45,901 nucleotides of DNA from Ruminococcus flavefaciens (lineage in GTDB: Bacteria > Bacillota > Clostridia > Oscillospirales > Ruminococcaceae), in assembly GCA_023662725.1 (NCBI GenBank), contig JAMPIL010000012.1, positions 1 to 45,901 on the forward strand, written 5' to 3'. How positions within the stretch are numbered: position 1 is the stretch's first letter; the number at the start of each line of letters is the position of its first letter. A program made the position numbers and the translations under genes. The notes beneath the pieces are model-generated. The model was given only the letters and a program-made list of their open reading frames with translations, was not told the DNA's origin and did no database searches. Below are positions 1 to 6,958 of the stretch, piece by piece.

Positions 1-62
1 ATGCATTAATTCAAAGCGTGGAAATAACGGATTCGGCAGTTCGGGGAAGTGAATTAAAAAAT

Positions 63-88
63 GGGACTCTACTTGATTGTAGAGTCCC
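63..88. repeat. Perfect 10-bp inverted repeat upstream of the excisionase-like gene
   Basis: Arms GGGACTCTAC and GTAGAGTCCC face each other across a 6-nt loop. On the minus strand the hairpin is followed by a T-rich run (ATTTTTTAATTC), so it could stop transcription entering from the right. On the plus strand there is no T-tract. It lies 28 bp before the start of the next gene and could also be an operator or a structured leader. Confidence 0.6.
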
Positions 89-116
89 GATAAAATATTT
101 AAAAGGAGAATTAATT

Positions 117-302
117 ATGAACGATAATAATAAACAAGTATATACAGTACAGGAAATAATGGCAATATTGTCAATAAGCAAAAATGCTGCCTATAATTTT
201 ATAAAGAACGATCCTCCGTTCAAAGTTTTTAACATTGGAAACGTTTATAGAATTAATAAAAGGAGCTTTGATTGTTGGTTAAATGGTAATAGTGATGATT
301 GA
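117..302 (+). CDS. Excisionase-like helix-turn-helix protein
   Basis: A 61-residue protein resembling the small helix-turn-helix proteins (excisionase/MerR-like fold) that accompany tyrosine integrases and help set the direction of recombination. The segment YTVQEIMAILSISKNAAYN is the recognition-helix region, followed by a wing-like stretch (FKVFNIGNVYRINKRSF) typical of the family. I chose the ATG at 117 because AAAAGGAG sits 9-16 bases before it; the same frame is open back to position 18 but has no ribosome-binding site there. It is followed after 80 bp by an integrase gene, the usual xis-int arrangement of integrative elements. It could instead be a transcriptional regulator of the element. 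Family assignment is by pattern only. Confidence 0.75.
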   Translation: MNDNNKQVYTVQEIMAILSISKNAAYNFIKNDPPFKVFNIGNVYRINKRSFDCWLNGNSDD

Positions 303-327
303 CCAAACAGGTGTTATGTGGTATAAT
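299..327 (+). promoter_or_regulatory. Sigma-A promoter for the integrase
   Basis: TTGACC at 299-304 and TATAAT at 322-327 are separated by 17 bp, with TGg extending the -10 box. The -35 box overlaps the stop codon of the excisionase-like gene, so the integrase has its own promoter and can be expressed independently of it. Confidence 0.75.
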
Positions 328-382
328 GTAACTACGGTTTAGCAGTTATATTCATATCATTTAATCTTTAGGGAGGATTACA

Positions 383-1549
383 ATGTCAAGAGAATATAAC
401 AAAAAAGGAAATCCATTTAAGCGTGGCAAGACATGGACATTTATCTACTACGTTACAGACGAAAATGGAAAGAGAGTCCAAAAATGGAAAGGCGGTTATA
501 AAACAAAAAAGGAAGCAGAGGCAGATTTGAAAATATATCAGGCTAAGGCAGAATTAAATCAGATTATCCCCACAAATTATTTGACGGTTGAAAAGCATAT
601 ATGCAAATGGTTTGATCTGCACAAGAAAATGCTTGAGCCAAATACTATCAATGGTTATTACACTAATATTCACAAACATATTATACCGAGTATTGGTAAA
701 ATTAAATTGAAAGATTTGAAACCTACGACATTGGAGCAGTTCTATATTTCTCTTATGGAGGAAAAGGGTCTTTCTGCAAAAACGGTCAAATACATCCACA
801 ATGTTTTAAAAACTTCACTGAAATCAGCGGTTGATGACAGACTGCTTGATACAAATGTATGTTTAAAAGCCAAAACTCCTAAAGTTCCCAAGTTTAAGGG
901 TGAATTGTTATCAAAGGAGCAGTTAAAAACTCTCTTTGAAGCTTTAAATGGTGACAGATACGAAACTGAAATTAAGCTTGCAGCTATTCTGGGATTGAGA
1001 CGAGGGGAAGTGCTGGGATTAAAATTCTCCGATCTGAATACTGAGAAACGTACCTTACACATACAGAGACAGGTATCTATTACCAGAGATAACACTAAGG
1101 ATAAACACGAAAGCTATTATGGCTTAAAGTCCTTAAAGAGTGAGAGCAGCAATAGAGTACTCTATATATCTGAAGATATAGAAGATTTAATTTTGCGTAA
1201 ACAGATATACAATAATGCTCAGAAAGAAAATTTGGGTACAGAATATCATGATTATGATTTAATTTGCTGTAGTGATAATGGCGAGCCTATGAGTCCACAG
1301 ACATTATATCATGCTTTTAAGCGCATTATCAAAGCTTGTGGATTTTCTAACAGTGTAAGATTTCATGATTTGCGTCATAGCTATGCGACACTCTGTATTG
1401 ACTTGAATGTTCCCATTAAAGTAATATCTCAAGCGTTGGGACATTCTTCGACAGCCGTTACAGATGAAGTTTATGCTGACAGTATTGAAGCAAAGAAAAA
1501 TCTTGCTGATATAATTAGCCAAGCAGTAAAGCCGGATGAGCAAAATTAA
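383..1549 (+). CDS. int: Tyrosine site-specific integrase (phage/ICE type)
   Basis: A 388-residue tyrosine recombinase that would integrate and excise a mobile element. The N-terminal ~60 residues look like an arm-site binding domain (RGKTWTFIYYVTDENGKR), residues ~65-165 are the SAM-like core-binding domain, and the C-terminal half is the catalytic domain. The catalytic residues are visible: Arg in GLRRGEVLGL, Lys in SLKSES, HxxR in FHDLRHSYAT, His in LGHSS and the nucleophile Tyr in EVYADS. The length fits the Tn916/phage integrase family. The start at 383 has GGGAGGA upstream. The gene points at a tRNA-Ser 3' end less than 200 bp away, a common integration site for this family, and follows an excisionase-like gene. 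The rest of the element lies to the left of the window. Confidence 0.93.
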   Translation: MSREYNKKGNPFKRGKTWTFIYYVTDENGKRVQKWKGGYKTKKEAEADLKIYQAKAELNQIIPTNYLTVEKHICKWFDLHKKMLEPNTINGYYTNIHKHIIPSIGKIKLKDLKPTTLEQFYISLMEEKGLSAKTVKYIHNVLKTSLKSAVDDRLLDTNVCLKAKTPKVPKFKGELLSKEQLKTLFEALNGDRYETEIKLAAILGLRRGEVLGLKFSDLNTEKRTLHIQRQVSITRDNTKDKHESYYGLKSLKSESSNRVLYISEDIEDLILRKQIYNNAQKENLGTEYHDYDLICCSDNGEPMSPQTLYHAFKRIIKACGFSNSVRFHDLRHSYATLCIDLNVPIKVISQALGHSSTAVTDEVYADSIEAKKNLADIISQAVKPDEQN

Positions 1550-1657
1550 ACAAAGAAATATTCTTAACCTTATTCAACATTATAAAGGTAATAAGTATAT
1601 ATAGTGTAAAATACTTTATAATTGCAAATAGCACATATAATCACAAACAGTCTTTTA

Positions 1658-1687
1658 TAGCAACAAATTAGCAAAATTGATTAGCAA
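1658..1687. repeat. Three TAGCAA direct repeats between integrase and tRNA-Ser
   Basis: TAGCAA occurs at 1658, 1669 and 1682, the last two as TTAGCAA, spaced 11 and 13 bp, about one helical turn. The position between an integrase gene and the tRNA it probably uses is where arm-type integrase sites are expected. Binding is inferred only from place and spacing; in AT-rich DNA short repeats arise easily. Confidence 0.4.
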
Positions 1688-1698
1688 GCTCGAAAATA

Positions 1699-1734
1699 CA
1701 AAAAAACAACCGTCTGTGAAAAGTTCACAAACGG
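1699..1734 (-). terminator. Intrinsic terminator of the tRNA-Leu/tRNA-Ser transcript
   Basis: Read on the minus strand, CCGTTTGTGAA pairs with TTCACAGACGG (one G-U pair) and is followed by TTGTTTTTTTG. It begins 7 bp beyond the tRNA-Ser CCA end, so it ends the two-tRNA transcript. Confidence 0.85.
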
Positions 1735-1741
1735 CTATATA

Positions 1742-1833
1742 TGGCGGACAGGGAGGGATTCGAACCCTCGATACGCTATTAACGTATACACGAGTTCCAG
1801 TCGTGCGCCTTAGACCAGCTCAGCCACCTGTCC
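1742..1833 (-). tRNA. tRNA-Ser (anticodon GGA)
   Basis: A 92-nt gene including an encoded CCA. The acceptor stem GGACAGG/CCTGTCC is perfect, the discriminator is G, the T-arm contains GGTTCGAATCC and there is a long variable arm, as in class II tRNAs. The anticodon stem CACGA/TCGTG encloses the loop CTGGAAC, giving anticodon GGA (reads UCC and UCU). The 3' end faces the integrase gene, making it a likely attachment site for the element at the left edge. Confidence 0.95.
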
Positions 1834-1863
1834 ACCTATTAAATTTACAGCCATAAGGCTGAT

Positions 1864-1948
1864 TGGTGCGAGTAATGGGACTTGAACCCATACGTCGGTT
1901 GACACACGCCCCTCAAACGTGCCTGTCTGCCTATTCCAGCACACTCGC
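1864..1948 (-). tRNA. tRNA-Leu (anticodon GAG)
   Basis: An 85-nt gene with encoded CCA and acceptor stem GCGAGTG/TACTCGC (one G-U). The anticodon loop TTGAGGG gives GAG, reading CUC and CUU. A variable arm is present, and the T-arm contains GGGTTCAAGTCCC. It lies 30 bp upstream of tRNA-Ser on the same strand and shares its promoter and terminator. Confidence 0.93.
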
Positions 1949-1961
1949 AAAGTACTTTTAT

Positions 1962-1990
1962 ATTATACATGATAAAAGCGGAAATGTCAA
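1962..1990 (-). promoter_or_regulatory. Sigma-A promoter of the tRNA-Leu/tRNA-Ser operon
   Basis: On the minus strand TTGACA (1990-1985) and TATAAT (1967-1962) are separated by exactly 17 bp. This is a full consensus promoter, placing the start about 6-7 bp before the tRNA-Leu 5' end. Confidence 0.9.
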
Positions 1991-2491
1991 TAGAAAAAAT
2001 AAATTTTTATTTTTTAACTTTTGTTAGAGTGATTAGACAAAAGATCACATTTATACATGATGTGAATTGAAATAAAATTTATCTTCTGTTTTAGAAGTAA
2101 ATATACTTTTTTTACAAAATCGATGTTTAAGTTGCGTTTTCGACGCTTATTTATTGGATTCATCTTGAAAAATCTTAAATTTTATTGTAGAATATAATCA
2201 GCAAAGATCAAAAAAATAAAGACAGCTCTGAACAAAAAGTGTACTGAAGATGTTGAAGAATGTTCGGAGTGTGTTCACAAAAAAATTAATGTGCGTATTT
2301 TTTTCGGGCATGATTTTGACGGATATAAGGCTGAAAATGCCGTTTAGCTGGGACTCTGCAAATGTTTTCAATGCAGTAGCTGCAAAAGTTTGCCCTGAAT
2401 ACGTGTGTTGCATTTTATGTGAATATGCTCTGTTTTCAAAGCAATTTGGCGTTTTTGCAATGCGCTGGCTAAAAAAGAAAGGGTTTAACAA
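1991..2491 (+). other. Long AT-rich spacer and probable spo0A leader
   Basis: Five hundred bases without a convincing gene. A TATAAT at 2193-2198 lacks a well-placed -35 box. Downstream, CTCTGAACA (2226-2234) can pair with TGTTCGGAG (2261-2269; one G-U), suggesting a structured 5' leader of nearly 300 nt for spo0A. TTTTCGACGC at 2137-2146 has six of seven bases of a reversed Spo0A box (TGTCGAA), a possible autoregulatory site. An open frame at 2250-2495 overlaps the spo0A start by four bases but shows no ribosome-binding site or recognisable sequence. Confidence 0.4.
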
Positions 2492-3253
2492 ATGAACAAC
2501 AAAATTAAAGTACTTATTGGCGATGACACAGCAGAATATGGAGTAAAAATTGCATCACAGCTAAGAGAACTTGGAGTTTATGCCTACACACGCAGAAGAG
2601 ATGGAGCGGTTTTATTAGACTCTATCATCAGAGACAAGCCGGATGTAGTTGTAACAGATCTGACTTTGCAGGATTCTGATTCGATATTGCTTATGGAACA
2701 ATCTAAAAACCTGATGAAGGATCTTCCTGCTTTTATAATTATTTCTGATATAAGAAATAATTACATTGAACGCCAGGTGATTGAAAGCGGAGCATCTTAT
2801 TATCTTGTTTCTCCGTTTGAAAATGACACTCTTTGCTCCATAATAAAATCAGTAGCTAAAAAGCCTGTTAATCCGAATTGCACTGATATTGAAATTCTTG
2901 TAACGGATATTATACATAAATTCGGTGTTCCGGCGCATATAAAAGGATATCATTATCTTCGCTCAGCTATTCTGAAATCTGCTACAAACGAAAGAATACT
3001 TGATTCTATAACGAAACAACTTTATCCTTATGTTGCGAAGGAATACCAGACAACTCCTTCAAGAGTAGAACGTGCGATACGTCATGCTATTGAAACTGCT
3101 TGGGACAGAGGCGGAGCTGATGTTATTAACTCGTATTTCGGATGCAATTCAGACAGCTATAGAGGAAGACCTACAAATTCAGAATTTATTGCCCTTGTAT
3201 CTGATAGAGTTCGTCTTCAAATTAAAATGAATAATAAAAATATTAATATGTAA
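2492..3253 (+). CDS. spo0A: Spo0A, master response regulator of sporulation
   Basis: A 253-residue response regulator that, when phosphorylated, binds 0A boxes and starts sporulation. The N-terminal receiver (residues ~1-125) has the acidic pair in VLIGDD, the phospho-acceptor Asp in VVVTDLTL, the Ser/Thr switch region IIISD and a Lys in the AKK region. The C-terminal ~110 residues are the diagnostic Spo0A DNA-binding domain: FGVPAHIKGYHYLR, TPSRVERAIRHAIE, AWDRGG and PTNSEFIALVSDR are characteristic of this protein and no other response regulator. The ATG at 2492 follows AGAAAGGG. Unlike many clostridia and bacilli, no spoIVB precedes it here. It is monocistronic, ending at a strong terminator. 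The receiver is more divergent than the DNA-binding domain. Confidence 0.96.
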   Translation: MNNKIKVLIGDDTAEYGVKIASQLRELGVYAYTRRRDGAVLLDSIIRDKPDVVVTDLTLQDSDSILLMEQSKNLMKDLPAFIIISDIRNNYIERQVIESGASYYLVSPFENDTLCSIIKSVAKKPVNPNCTDIEILVTDIIHKFGVPAHIKGYHYLRSAILKSATNERILDSITKQLYPYVAKEYQTTPSRVERAIRHAIETAWDRGGADVINSYFGCNSDSYRGRPTNSEFIALVSDRVRLQIKMNNKNINM

Positions 3254-3306
3254 TTTACATATAATGTATAATTTATAATAGACATTTATTGTAGAATATA
3301 TTTTTT

Positions 3307-3346
3307 CAGACCGCTGCAAGTATTGTTTCAGCGGTCTGATTTTTAT
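3307..3346 (+). terminator. Intrinsic terminator after spo0A
   Basis: CAGACCGCTG and CAGCGGTCTG form a perfect 10-bp stem with a 12-nt loop, followed by ATTTTTATTTT. Confidence 0.9.
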
Positions 3347-3371
3347 TTTATGGCGAATTTCACAAATTCTA

Positions 3372-3400
3372 TTGACAAAATATTGAAATTGTGTTAAAAT
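3372..3400 (+). promoter_or_regulatory. Sigma-A promoter for the PAS-GGDEF-EAL gene
   Basis: TTGACA at 3372-3377 and TAAAAT at 3395-3400, spacing 17 bp, with TGt in front of the -10 box (extended -10). It gives a leader of about 40 nt. Confidence 0.85.
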
Positions 3401-3447
3401 ATGATTAACGTTCTTTGAATCGGCTATAATGAATTGGAGTGAGATAT

Positions 3448-5103
3448 ATGAATGGGGATAGTGTTAGAAAACTTGATAGCTTTTTTGAGGCTCTTTCTGC
3501 AATTGCAGAGGATAACTATGTATTTCTCTGCGATATGAAGAATAATTATTCAAGATGGTCTAAAAAAGCGGTCGATTATCTGGGACTGCCTGATGAATAT
3601 ATGCATAATGCCGGTGAGATATGGGAAGAGCATATTCATCCGGACGATCGTGAAAAATATCGTCAAAGCATTGATAATTGTTTCTCCGGAAAAGCGTCCC
3701 GCCATAATATTCAGTATCGTGCCAGAACAAGAGACGGAAGTTATGTTATCTGTACCTGTAAAGGAATTGTAATTAACGGAGCTGACGGCAAGCCGGAATT
3801 TTTTGGCGGAGCAATAAAAAATCATGCCCTTCCCAGTTATATTGATGCTGTTACAGGCTTGAGAAGTTTATACGGTTTTTTTGACGATATTGAAGCGTTT
3901 TGCCGTAAACAGCAATCAAATTCGATTCTTATGATCGGTATGAGTCAATTTTCAACTATAAACGATATATATGGATTCAGCTTTGGAAATCTTGTGCTGA
4001 ATCGTTTCGGATACCTGCTTCAGGAAAAATTTAACGGCAGGGGAAGCGTTTACAAGCTTGACGGAACAAAATTTGCTGTCATTACTCATGATTTGTCTGT
4101 TAGTGAAATTTCCGGATTATATAATAAGATCAAGGAAGATGTTATTCATGATTTTTATGTGAATGGTGAAAAAATAATTCTTTTACTGAATGCCGGGATG
4201 GTTTTTGTCGATAATTTCAACCTTTCAGGCGATACTATCTGTTCTTGTATTAAATATACGTATTACCAATCGAAAAACAACAAGCTGGGTGATCTTGAGG
4301 TTTTTCGTGATACCCTCAGCGATGATAACAGGCAGTATATTGAAATGCTCAATGTTATAAGAGGATGCGTTACCGATGAATGTAAGAATTTTTTTCTTTG
4401 TTATCAGCCTATTGTAAATGCCAGAACGGAAGAACTTATCGGAATGGAAGCTCTTATCAGGTGGAAAAACGATACCTACGGAATTGTTCCTCCGGCACAG
4501 TTTGTGGACATTCTTGAGCAGGATCCGATTTTTCCTGAACTTGGAAAATGGATTCTTCGCCAGGCGATACTTGACAGCAGGAAATTGGTTGAAAAAAATC
4601 CGAATTTTGTAGTTCACGTTAATATTTCATACGCTCAGCTTGAAAAACGTGATTTTGTTTCGGATGTTTTGAGTATTTTGGAAGAAACTAAGTTTGCAGC
4701 AAAAAATCTCTGCCTTGAACTGACTGAAAGATGCCGTCTGATAGACATAAATCATCTCAGGGCTATGTTCAAAGTTCTGAGAAGTCATGGGATAAAAATT
4801 GCTCTTGACGACTTCGGAACGGGTTTTTCGGCTATCGGTCTGATAAGAACTCTTGAAGTTGATACCATAAAAATTGACAGGGAATTCATTAAAAACATCG
4901 AACGCAGCGATTCTGATAAAAAAACGGTTAATTTTATTTCCCGTCTTGCCGGAAGTTTTCAGGCGGATGTCTGCGTTGAGGGGGTTGAAACTAAGCAGAT
5001 AAGAAATATTCTTACAAATTACGATATAAAAAGTTTTCAGGGATACTATTATTCTAAACCGCTTACCATGCACGATTTTTCTGAAAAATATCTTATTTCA
5101 TAA
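3448..5103 (+). CDS. PAS-GGDEF-EAL protein, probable c-di-GMP phosphodiesterase
   Basis: A soluble 551-residue signalling protein with no membrane segment. Residues ~15-125 are a PAS domain of the PAS_3 type (WEEHIHPDDREKY, then YRARTRDGSYV and FFGGAIKNH). Residues ~130-285 are a GGDEF-fold domain whose signature is degraded: the GGDEF position reads LDGTKF, so diguanylate cyclase activity is unlikely, though GTP sensing remains possible. Residues ~300-545 are an EAL domain with the expected metal and catalytic residues: EALIRW, HVNIS, CLELTE, DDFGTG, IKIDREF, VEGVET and QGYYYSKPL. The protein should therefore hydrolyse c-di-GMP to pGpG. I start at the ATG at 3448, which has TTGGAG 7 bp upstream, rather than the GTG at 3439. 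It has its own promoter and terminator. The PAS domain's input signal is unknown. Confidence 0.93.
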   Translation: MNGDSVRKLDSFFEALSAIAEDNYVFLCDMKNNYSRWSKKAVDYLGLPDEYMHNAGEIWEEHIHPDDREKYRQSIDNCFSGKASRHNIQYRARTRDGSYVICTCKGIVINGADGKPEFFGGAIKNHALPSYIDAVTGLRSLYGFFDDIEAFCRKQQSNSILMIGMSQFSTINDIYGFSFGNLVLNRFGYLLQEKFNGRGSVYKLDGTKFAVITHDLSVSEISGLYNKIKEDVIHDFYVNGEKIILLLNAGMVFVDNFNLSGDTICSCIKYTYYQSKNNKLGDLEVFRDTLSDDNRQYIEMLNVIRGCVTDECKNFFLCYQPIVNARTEELIGMEALIRWKNDTYGIVPPAQFVDILEQDPIFPELGKWILRQAILDSRKLVEKNPNFVVHVNISYAQLEKRDFVSDVLSILEETKFAAKNLCLELTERCRLIDINHLRAMFKVLRSHGIKIALDDFGTGFSAIGLIRTLEVDTIKIDREFIKNIERSDSDKKTVNFISRLAGSFQADVCVEGVETKQIRNILTNYDIKSFQGYYYSKPLTMHDFSEKYLIS

Positions 5104-5111
5104 AGAATGAT

Positions 5112-5159
5112 AAGGAATCCTTCGTAGACGATAGCCTTCGTTTCGTTGGATTCCTTTTT
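5112..5159 (+). terminator. Terminator after the phosphodiesterase gene
   Basis: AAGGAATCC (5112-5120) pairs with GGATTCCTT (5148-5156), followed by TTTTG; the 27-nt interior can form further pairing. The hairpin lies 8 bp beyond the stop codon. Confidence 0.8.
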
Positions 5160-5220
5160 GTCTTGCTTTAATATTCGTCATATTTACCAATGCCCTTTTC
5201 ATCATTTTAACGAAAAAGAC

Positions 5221-5257
5221 AAATGTGTGTTGTTAAAATCAACAAAAATGTGTGTTG
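5221..5257. repeat. 12-bp direct repeat with central inverted repeat, upstream of the ddl-like promoter
   Basis: AAATGTGTGTTG occurs at 5221-5232 and 5246-5257, and TTGTT and AACAA form a small inverted repeat between them. It sits about 70 bp upstream of the -35 box, where an activator might bind. This accounts for the otherwise empty 5160-5324 stretch. Confidence 0.4.
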
Positions 5258-5324
5258 AAAATTGTCTTAATCGCATTTTACGTTATAATTTTACTGTGTT
5301 TTTTTTCATTTTCGCAAAAAATAC

Positions 5325-5353
5325 TTGCAGTTTTTTGTGAAATGTGATAAAAT
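5325..5353 (+). promoter_or_regulatory. Sigma-A promoter for the ddl-like/DUF1934/argS operon
   Basis: TTGCAG at 5325-5330 and TAAAAT at 5348-5353, spacing 17 bp, with TGa extending the -10. The inferred leader is about 60 nt. Confidence 0.75.
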
Positions 5354-5420
5354 ATAGTGATACTTGAAATTGACTATAGAATATACTCAATTTGCACTAC
5401 TATTGTTAAAGGAGAATGAT

Positions 5421-6494
5421 ATGGCAAAGTTAAAGGCTGCTGTTATTTTCGGCGGTACGTCCAGAGAACATGAACTCTCTCTTGCTTCCGCAGCAGATGT
5501 TATCAGAAAAATTCCGGAGGATAAGTATGAAGTAATATGCATAGGTATTACAAAAAAAGGAAGATGGCTCTATTTTCCGGGAGATGCAGAGGAAATAAGG
5601 TCAGGAGCGTGGGAACTTAACCCCGATTGTACGTCTGCAATAATTTCGCCCGATCCTCTTCACAGGGGAATCATAACTATTGAAAACGGTGAAACTTCTG
5701 TAAAGAAAATAGACGTCGCTTTTCCGCTTCTTCAGGGAAAAAGAGGAGCGGACGGCTCTGTTCAGGGACTTCTTGATCTTGCCGGAATTCCGTATGTTGG
5801 CTGCGGACTTCTCGGCGCAGCTTCATGCATGGATAAATCACACACACATATGGTGCTCGATGACTATGGTGTTAAAACTGCCGACTGGAAGCTCATTACT
5901 CAGCGTGAGATGAGTAGGATCGAAGAAAAATGTGAGGAAATTTCGTCTGAAATGGGATTTCCGCTCGTTGTAAAACCAGCCAACAGCGGAAGTAATGCCG
6001 GAACAAGTGTTGCTGAAAATATGAACAGCTTTATAGCTGCCGTTAAAATAGCTTTTTCAAACGATAATAAGGTCGTTGTTGAAAAATATATAAAGGGAAG
6101 AAAGCTTGAAGCCGCAGTTTTTGGCTATGATACGCCTTTTTCTTCGTATATCGGAGAAATCGTTTCAGAGGACAACTCATATGATCCTACTGATTTCAGC
6201 GTAAGCACCGGCGATGATTTGATCGTTCCGGCTGATTTGCCAAACGATGTTCAGAACAGCATAAGAGAAACGGCTGTAACAGCCTATAAAGCGCTCGGAT
6301 GTAAAGGTCTTGCAAGAGTTGATTTCTTCTTAACGGAGGACGGAGAGCTTCTTCTTAATAAGATAGGAACTTCACCCGGTTTAAGAAAAAACAGCGTTTT
6401 CACCAAGCTTATGAACCATCTTGGCATGGATCATGGATATCTTCTTGATAAGCTGCTTGAACAGGCGATCGAAAATGCTGAAAGAAGCTATTAA
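5421..6494 (+). CDS. D-Ala-D-Ala ligase-like ATP-grasp protein with altered active site
   Basis: A 357-residue member of the D-alanine-D-alanine ligase family, which normally joins two D-Ala for cell-wall precursors. The overall fold is clear: IFGGTSREHELSLAS at the N-terminus, VGCGLLGAASCMDK, the ATP-grasp segment FPLVVKPANSGSNAG, and GCKGLARVDFFLTEDG. However, residues considered essential differ. The usual NExNTxPG metal-binding motif reads NKIGTSPG, with Lys314 for Glu and Gly316 for Asn, and the HGxxGED loop reads QGKRGAD, with Gln105 for His and Ala110 for Glu. Only the first metal-ligand Asp (ARVDFF) remains. It is either a paralogue with another substrate or partner, or inactive. The ATG at 5421 has AAAGGAG upstream. 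It is followed 14 bp later by the DUF1934 gene and then argS, probably one operon. Confidence 0.85.
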   Translation: MAKLKAAVIFGGTSREHELSLASAADVIRKIPEDKYEVICIGITKKGRWLYFPGDAEEIRSGAWELNPDCTSAIISPDPLHRGIITIENGETSVKKIDVAFPLLQGKRGADGSVQGLLDLAGIPYVGCGLLGAASCMDKSHTHMVLDDYGVKTADWKLITQREMSRIEEKCEEISSEMGFPLVVKPANSGSNAGTSVAENMNSFIAAVKIAFSNDNKVVVEKYIKGRKLEAAVFGYDTPFSSYIGEIVSEDNSYDPTDFSVSTGDDLIVPADLPNDVQNSIRETAVTAYKALGCKGLARVDFFLTEDGELLLNKIGTSPGLRKNSVFTKLMNHLGMDHGYLLDKLLEQAIENAERSY

Positions 6495-6508
6495 AAGGAG
6501 AGAAAAAC

Positions 6509-6928
6509 TTGAAAAAAAATATCATGATCTCTCTTGTAAGCATTCAGTGGCAGAATAACGAAAAATGCGAAACAGAATTGCTTACTAAAGCAAAATTTAC
6601 CCGTGAAAACGGATTTGATATAATTTCGTATGAGGATACGTCGGCAACAGGATTTGAAGGTTCTGTTACTACAATTAAAGTAGAAGGCGATAAATCCGCT
6701 TCAATAGTTCGTGAGGGAACAGCAAATTCAGCTCTTTCGCTTGAAATCGGAAGAAAGCATTTCTGTCAATACGGAACCCCTTATGGAAGCTTTCAGATAG
6801 GCGTTTATACGCACGCTATCGAAAATACGATCAGTAAGAACGGAAGAATATATCTTAAATATACTCTCGATTTGAATTCTTCTTATTTATCAGATAATGA
6901 AATAATTATGACCGTGCAGAATCAATGA
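6509..6928 (+). CDS. DUF1934 beta-barrel protein (YwiB-like)
   Basis: A 139-residue protein of the DUF1934 family (calycin-like beta-barrel, YwiB in Bacillus subtilis), function unknown. The C-terminal pattern, FCQYGTPYGSFQIGVYT followed by GRIYLKYTLDLN, is typical of the family. The start is a TTG at 6509, with AAAAGGAG 8 bp upstream; the next ATG, five codons on, is too far from that site. YwiB also sits directly upstream of argS in B. subtilis, so the ywiB-argS pairing is conserved across distant Firmicutes. Confidence 0.85.
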   Translation: MKKNIMISLVSIQWQNNEKCETELLTKAKFTRENGFDIISYEDTSATGFEGSVTTIKVEGDKSASIVREGTANSALSLEIGRKHFCQYGTPYGSFQIGVYTHAIENTISKNGRIYLKYTLDLNSSYLSDNEIIMTVQNQ

Positions 6929-6958
6929 TCTGCACAAAGCAGAAAGGATAAATGTTAA

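Noticed and set aside
2250-2495. 81-codon open frame ending in an ATGA overlap with spo0A
   Set aside because: No ribosome-binding site, no recognisable sequence, and amino-acid make-up like random AT-rich frame; the four-base overlap alone is not enough.
4627-5073. 148-codon antisense frame inside the EAL domain
   Set aside because: Lies wholly opposite a strongly supported gene and has no recognisable sequence.
5146-5340. 64-codon frame between the phosphodiesterase and Ddl-like genes
   Set aside because: It starts inside a terminator hairpin, runs across direct repeats and the downstream promoter, and has no ribosome-binding site.
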